64,000 bases of DNA, from the NCBI GenBank assembly GCA_033002965.1, contig JAURVB010014188.1, positions 1 through 64,000 of the forward strand, given 5' to 3'. Origin of the DNA: Piper betle (lineage: Eukaryota > Streptophyta > Magnoliopsida > Piperales > Piperaceae). A model generated the notes under the pieces. It was given only the letters and a program-made list of their open reading frames with translations, was not told the origin of the DNA and searched no databases. The position numbers were made by a program, and so were the translations under genes. Shown one piece after another: positions 58,101 through 64,000 of this stretch (position 1 is the first letter of the stretch; each line of letters opens with the position of its first letter).

Positions 58101-61100
58101 CCTCTTATACTTACTTCTTTTGATAATTATGGCTCCCGAATAAAATTAATAGTTACTATATAGGTTAACACAAATAGCCTTTAGAAGAATGTAGGCTTTC
58201 TTTAATTACTATCAACACTTGTATTAATTCATTAGATAGGTTTATACCACTTATATGACATCTAACATGTACCATACCTCAATTATTTTTAATGAACTTG
58301 TATATATATACAAGGACACGCCTACCTAGGTACCGACACAAGTACAGCCAACTAGCATCGATCCTAGGAATCAAATCATCACTACTTAGCTTTAAAAAAG
58401 AAAATCATCGACCACTTAACAAACCCCATGTCCTAAACTTAATCCTCATGCGAGCCAAGACTCATGTACAAATTCGACAATACTAATTAGTATTTTTTTT
58501 AAACGACTAACTTGATTCTATTCATATTGACTCTAAAATTTTTCAAGACTCTTCTTTGTCTGGTAGTTTGAGAGTCAAATTCCATAAATTGCTTTTTATT
58601 AACAAGATTCCTTGAATTAAAAAATAAAATTTAAGAAAAAATTTTTAGACACCACCAACTTTTTTCTACTTTTTACCCCTTAAATTAATTGACTAATCGA
58701 GGCGGCTAATTCAATGAGTCAATCAAACTTAAGATGGGAGAAAGCGGAAAATTTTGGTGGTGCACGTAATGTTATTCTAAAATTTATTAAGACATTGTTA
58801 TCATAGTTATAATTTAATTAATTCAACATTTAAAAATAATACAAAATATATTTACCAATTTGAAATCTTAAGAAATGATATATACTTGTATCATAGTATC
58901 TTTTATGGATCATATTTAAAAGTCTGCATAAAAGACTCCAAATTAACTAAAAGCCGACTCCGAATTGATTTTACTCTCTTGCCTATTGAGTCAAGTCTGA
59001 CGCCCTGATTTTTGAATTATTATCTCTCGATTGCTTGCTCAAAAGCATTAGCTAAGGAATAGGAGAAAATAAAAGGAATCAAAGCTATATATATATTAGA
59101 TTGTAATAGTAATTACACTCGTTGGCTAAATTAAGTAACAACCATTCATTAAATTATCATTAGCTAAAGAATATCACTATTCATTTCGTAACCATCGTCA
59201 CTTTCTATATATAAATATATTATATGCCCTAGAAGACTCCATTTAAAATTTATGTTTTCGTCCTGACGGTCTAGCGGTCTAATAATTCTTATGATCCAAT
59301 AGATTAACATTTGAATAGAAGTGATTTTTAATCTGTGAGCTTACTGGGACCGGAAGATATTAAACCTCCGTACTACAAAGGTGAATAATTTTATTTACGT
59401 TCTATTTATTTTTTGGTTGAATTAAATATGTTTAATCTTTAAAGGATATTACATTACAAATTACTGCAATTGTTCCGGTGTATGCTTTAAAACTTACTGA
59501 ATATGAATTAATCAAACAGGGACGGAGCTGGTTTGTCTGTTGGGCGTTAACCATAGAACCATGTCATTTAGCTACTATTTAGGCCAGAACATTCAATCAA
59601 TTTGGTACCAAATCGACTGAATCAAAATTTTAAAATGGTGATCGTCACCTGAAATTCAACACCAAACCGTAGCCGAATTTAACCCAAAATCAAACCAAAC
59701 TAAATCGAAATATTTTGGTTCTATTCAATTCATTTTTAAAAAAATTGAAATTATTCAGTTCGGTTCATTTTTGCCTCTAGGAAAGTTGAAATTATTAAAA
59801 CGACCTTAAAACAAAATTATAATATAATTTATCCATGGTAATCACATTAAAAAATATTATGTACATAGATATAATATTAAACATATCAAATAAATTTTAA
59901 AAATTAATATAAACCTACATATAGCATACACATTAATTTTTTTGAAAAACAAATTTGGTTTTTTATTTGGTTTCGATTCAGTTCGGCTTCCTTACACTTA
60001 AAAATTTACGGAAGGACTAAACCGAACTAAATCCAAGTATAACAATAACCGTACCCGACCAACAATCTCAGTTGAAATAGGTTCGTTATTTTGGTGTGGA
60101 CTGAAATTATCTGCACAACCCCACTGCAACTTTTGCATTTAAAACGCCTGCATGATGAAAAAATTGTGCATATATGACTCGCGATTAATGTATATATGAT
60201 GATTTAAATCTATAAGGTCGATTATATCACGTGCATTAGCCACAAACCCACCTAATCTGTGGGCTCCGCTTTAAAATTCTATGATAACTCCAAAAATCTT
60301 TTTTCAGTTGACTGCAGGATTTGCTTTTCTAGTCAAAACTACATATATAATTAGTTTTAATGAAATATATTAATAGCTCTTAATTGGTGCACTAAACGTT
60401 ATTAATATTATTAATATATACATAACAAGACTTAGGAATTTTTCTAAAGCAATTAAAGGTCGGTTTGATTCGTATGAAAATATTATAAATGAAAAAAATG
60501 TTATATGAAATAGAAATGCAATAAATAAAATGAGAAGAAATTTTTAAAAATTTTCTTAATATATTTAGATAGTAAGAAAATAAAATATTCCTTCTCATGT
60601 CCATGTACATGTACCTCCCAAAATTTCTCCATTTTTTTTTGCATTTTTCAATTAGAAAATGTTGCTTTGTAAATTTTTTACATAGACATATTTTGACTCA
60701 AATTAAAAAAATTTTGACTAAATTTTAAGACAACTATATACAAGAAAATTTATAACTTCTAAATTTTATATTTTTTTCATGTAATTTTAAGACAACCAAT
60801 TAGACCCTAAAACTTAATTTGATTGTTGGTTTCTTTGGAAAAAATTTTTTCCTGATTCATAGTCTTAATTAACTTCTCATAGACTTTAGAGGGAGTGGTT
60901 CGATGGGTAAGTAGTGATGAAGCATTTGACCAACTAGCAAAATTCTAAATTATTCATGAGCAAAAGAGTTTCTTCGTTATTCTTTGAAAAATAATTTTCT
61001 TCATCATGAGTTTTGGCTGTATGTGAGCTAGATCCCCCGATCTGGACCGTGTGATTATACTGGACGGTCCAGATCTATTTTTTTTTAAAAAATAAAAATT

Positions 61101-61239
61101 TCCCTTCCTCCCTCCCACTATTGTCCACGCCTCCATCGCTTGTATCAAATTGAGATGTTACATGTGATATTAGAGCGAACCTGATTCTTTATTAGATGTG
61201 AGATATTACATTTTTAGTAGTGAGACCACTAAATACCTC

Positions 61240-61250
<11 letters not shown>
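55196..61250. other. AT-rich geneless DNA with short repeats
   Basis: No coding region could be supported. There is a GC-richer island at about 56340-56640 without motifs. A candidate short MITE-like inverted repeat lies at 58649-58762 (ACACCACCAA / TTGGTGGTGC). The segment 59600-60070 is rich in AACCGAAC/GTTCGGTT-type words in both orientations, as in non-autonomous DNA transposons. A perfect inverted repeat, GATCTGGACCG / CGGTCCAGATC, is at 61039-61049 and 61065-61075. Confidence 0.4.

Positions 61251-61291
<41 letters not shown>
61251..61291. repeat. (TA)n microsatellite
   Basis: TA tract of about 41 bp following a short TG tract. Confidence 0.95.
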
Positions 61292-61294
<3 letters not shown>

Positions 61295-63266
61295 AATATT
61301 ATGGTCGTTGTTGGGCAATTAGGGCCATTTTCAAAATTATCAAATGTAGTCAATTAAATTAAATACATATATATACTAACGTTGGAAGCACTTTTTTTTT
61401 TTAAGTAGAAGCACATAATATTGGGGTACGCCATGCATGGCATAGCCGAGCCCTCCGGTATCGTCCCCATGGCACATTTCAGAATAGCAGGCAGTTGAAT
61501 TATTGCATAGTATAGTTAATAGATAAATGCCTATGTTATGATAATAACTAAACATCGGTTAACTCTTTACATTGTCTTACGTACAGCTTAATGCTTGGGT
61601 TAATTGCCTTCAACAATCGAGCTAATTGTATTGTTATGTGTACCGCATCAGCCACAAAGTATTCCACTGTTTTTACAACATAAAAAATATTCCACTTCTT
61701 TCATACCTCAGTACATGCGGACGTCACTGGAAAGTTGATAAAGCAGTTTATCTGTTCGGTTTAAGAGCTAAACAGGAGGCTGCCCACATTGAACTTCCCA
61801 AAATTTTAGTACAACTTGATGGACCATCATCTTACCCACCCCTCTTTTTTATGAAAGTTGTACAATTTACTTTTTCTTATCTTTCTTACACCAATGTTAA
61901 GTGTTAAATTAAATAAATGATATAAAACCCGAGATTCAATTCAATTTGATGAATTATATTGAGTAAAGTTGACTCCAAAGCGTTTCAAAGTCATTTATAT
62001 TATTTTTTCAACACGGCAAATAAAAGATGGCATAAAATATATTTTTTTCTCTCTTTAAGATTTAAAATTGATAAATTTACAATTCATATTACTTTAAAAT
62101 GCCAATCTAGACAAACTAAAGAAAAAACATTTATAGCTTTTATAATTACTTGACTTTGAAGTCAAATGGAGTCAATCATTAAAAGGAATCGAACAAATAT
62201 TTATTGTGGGATTTGCATGAACAACTTACAAGCTATGTATGTATTCATTAACCAACGATTGAGTTGAAGTTGAATCCCAAATTTTCAACTTTGAATCGCA
62301 AACTTGTTTATTTATCATGAAATTAGGCATGCACATGCTGAATTAACTAATTAAAAGTAATCTAATTGATGTTTTCCGGTGATAAATTTGATAATTCTAG
62401 TAATTTCATACAGTTATTTCAATTACATATAATAAAAACTAATTATAATTTTCAATAACTCTCTCAAAATCACTATGATTATCAATTTCATTTCATGGGT
62501 CAGAAACATCATTATCCAAATCAATAATAAAGCTCACTTTGAATTCTAAAGTTACCTAAATACGCTTACCCATAGGCAAATAGTCTACAGGAAGTGATGT
62601 TTGCTTTTCTTCCGTTTCTAATAAAATGTTATACATGATATTTGTATTAAAAAAATGTATAATTTCTTCAACAACATTTATAATTAAGCAGTGTTATCAC
62701 TTGTTGACCCTTGATTAAGATAATCTTTGTGAAAATAAATCACGTGGCTAAATGGTAACTTTATGATTATATGGTCCTCACTTCAAAATTGGCGACTAAA
62801 ACTGTAGCTAATCAATAAACAAGATTCACTTTCAAGATTTTACTTGACTAAATGTCATCAAGCAACAACCATTGGCATTATAAATTAAGTTTAGCTATAT
62901 CCAATTAGAAGTTAGCATAATACACATACTTACACAAGTGCGATTTTGAATTAAAGAATTCAAATTTTTTATGAGCTACAATTAACGTATAAGAGCAATT
63001 TTTTGAACAGAGAATTTTAAAAGACATCATTTGTTATTATTTATGCTAAATATTATTTGGTGTTACGATTACTTTTTTTATTAGTTTTAAGAAAAATTTT
63101 CAACTCCATAGATTCTTTTAATTAACTTCACTTTATGGTTTTTCGAGTCAAACTCCATAGATAACCTCAGTCATAGATTTTATAATTTACACCATGATGC
63201 AAGTAGTAAAAGTTATTACAACATTTTAGTTTTTTTTAGCTAAATCAATATTGCAAAATAATGTAA

Positions 63267-63269
<3 letters not shown>
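61292..63269. other. AT-rich DNA, nothing recognised
   Basis: No gene, RNA or element end could be supported. The frames at 61626-61907 and 61959-62153 lack domains. Confidence 0.4.

Positions 63270-63304
<35 letters not shown>
63270..63304. repeat. (AT)n microsatellite
   Basis: AT tract of about 35 bp. Confidence 0.95.
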
Positions 63305-63307
<3 letters not shown>

Positions 63308-63908
63308 TTCTAGTATTATAAGAGCAATATATGCCAATTTCATATATAACATTTTATTTACTCCTCTTAGGTCTGAGTCAACAAATTTTAAACTATGCTT
63401 TTTTCCCTTCTAATTAATTGTGTCAAATATTTACAATTAAAGGTGCTAATAAAAATCCTACCAATCACAAAAAATAAGTCTAAAATATAAAGATATATAG
63501 GTAATTACTATATATATTATTGTTTTATTACCGTGTTGGCAAATAGACTGGGTATATGAATGAGGGACCTGTAGACGTAAAACTATGACGGCCTTTGCAA
63601 AAATGGTCCAAATATACAGCTTCTTTTGATGGTTAATTAAACTTCTATTCTAGTTTCTCATGTAATAGACATGTATTGCATGATCTTGTACGTAAACTAA
63701 ATTTTGAGGGATGAACTATATATATTTAATTCATGACTTATAATGCTATATTTACGAAAAAGATACTAATATTGTTCAGCTTCTCCCATGCAGTAATTAA
63801 CGGGTAATAATTTACATAGCTAACTAGAGAATGCTTTTGTCTCTTTTCATCTAACCAAGTAGATAAAACAAGAGTACCGTGCAAAACTTTTATTTTTTTT
63901 CTACAGAA

Positions 63909-63950
63909 GCCTATATAGAAGGGGTGCATATGTAAATATAAACGCCGAGA
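63909..63950 (+). promoter_or_regulatory. Possible plant core promoter (TATA box)
   Basis: CCTATATAGAAGG at 63909-63921 fits a plant TATA box. About 30 bases downstream the base composition changes to CGCCGAGAAGAGCAG, and the rightmost bases look like a 5' untranslated leader. A gene may begin beyond the window. This is position and composition only. Confidence 0.25.
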
Positions 63951-64000
63951 AGAGCAGAATGCGATTCACACCCAGAAAGCATACATATTATCTGTCCTTT

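Noticed and set aside
61130..61235. Miniature TRIM-like element (GTTACATGTGATATTAGAGC, then GATGTGAGATATTACA)
   Set aside because: The primer-binding-site and LTR-end look-alikes are suggestive, but no terminal repeats longer than a few bases could be shown.

Overview
This window looks like plant (angiosperm) nuclear DNA made almost entirely of nested, mostly decayed LTR retrotransposons. The reasons are: AT-rich sequence with no operon-like gene packing; Ty1/copia and Ty3/gypsy gag-pol sequence with plant-type primer-binding sites (initiator-Met-like and tRNA-Asp-like); a TRIM; a CACTA terminus; hAT-like sequence; and many AT/AAT microsatellites. The species cannot be named from the sequence. 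No convincing host protein gene, rRNA, tRNA or CRISPR array was found.

Layout. 1-1620: fragments of a Ty3/gypsy LTR family (here 'family 1') on the minus strand, interrupted by a partial TRIM (383-558). 1640-2620: LTR-derived DNA. 2625-3332 and 9272-9690: one tandem-repeat array (about 28-30-bp units, about 88-bp higher-order unit), split by a 5.9-kb family-1 element (3333-9271) that keeps gag but lacks pol and is flanked by CCATG on both sides. 9690-12290: old repeat DNA including an LTR-like block. 12290-13778: minus-strand LTR fragments. 13951-17932: a gag-protease element of the Athila/Tat type (minus strand) without RT or integrase and without a 3' LTR. 18249-21065: a family-1 solo LTR. 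21247-25246: two LTRs around a non-coding interior. 25247-27672: copia-like LTR debris and a CACTA end. 27678-28845: a solo LTR of the 16729-17932 family on the opposite strand, with a perfect ATCAT duplication.

28895-35079 is the best preserved element: a Ty1/copia element on the minus strand with 484-bp LTRs that differ at two positions. It has gag, zinc knuckle, protease, integrase, RT and RNase H, but carries two frameshifts. 36786-45873 is a heavily decayed Ty3/gypsy element (gag, RT, RNase H, integrase, chromodomain-like tail) with a complete minus-strand TRIM (40124-40564) inside its gag. 46200-48960 holds a minus-strand LTR-like block, and 49100-49990 copia-like LTR debris. 50500-51040 holds a hAT-like repeat. 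From about 51 kb to the end the DNA is AT-rich and geneless, with further TRIM remnants (54474-55195), microsatellites and a possible core promoter close to the right edge.

How the parts relate: several elements here (gag-only family 1, gag-protease Athila-like, the non-coding LTR pair, the TRIM) could move only with enzymes from other elements. Chromoviral and copia polymerases are the obvious kind of donor. I found no new multi-gene system. The unusual content is structural: nested insertions whose order can be read, an array split by a transposon, an empty-site paralogue inside the same window, and a leader repeat in the young copia element.
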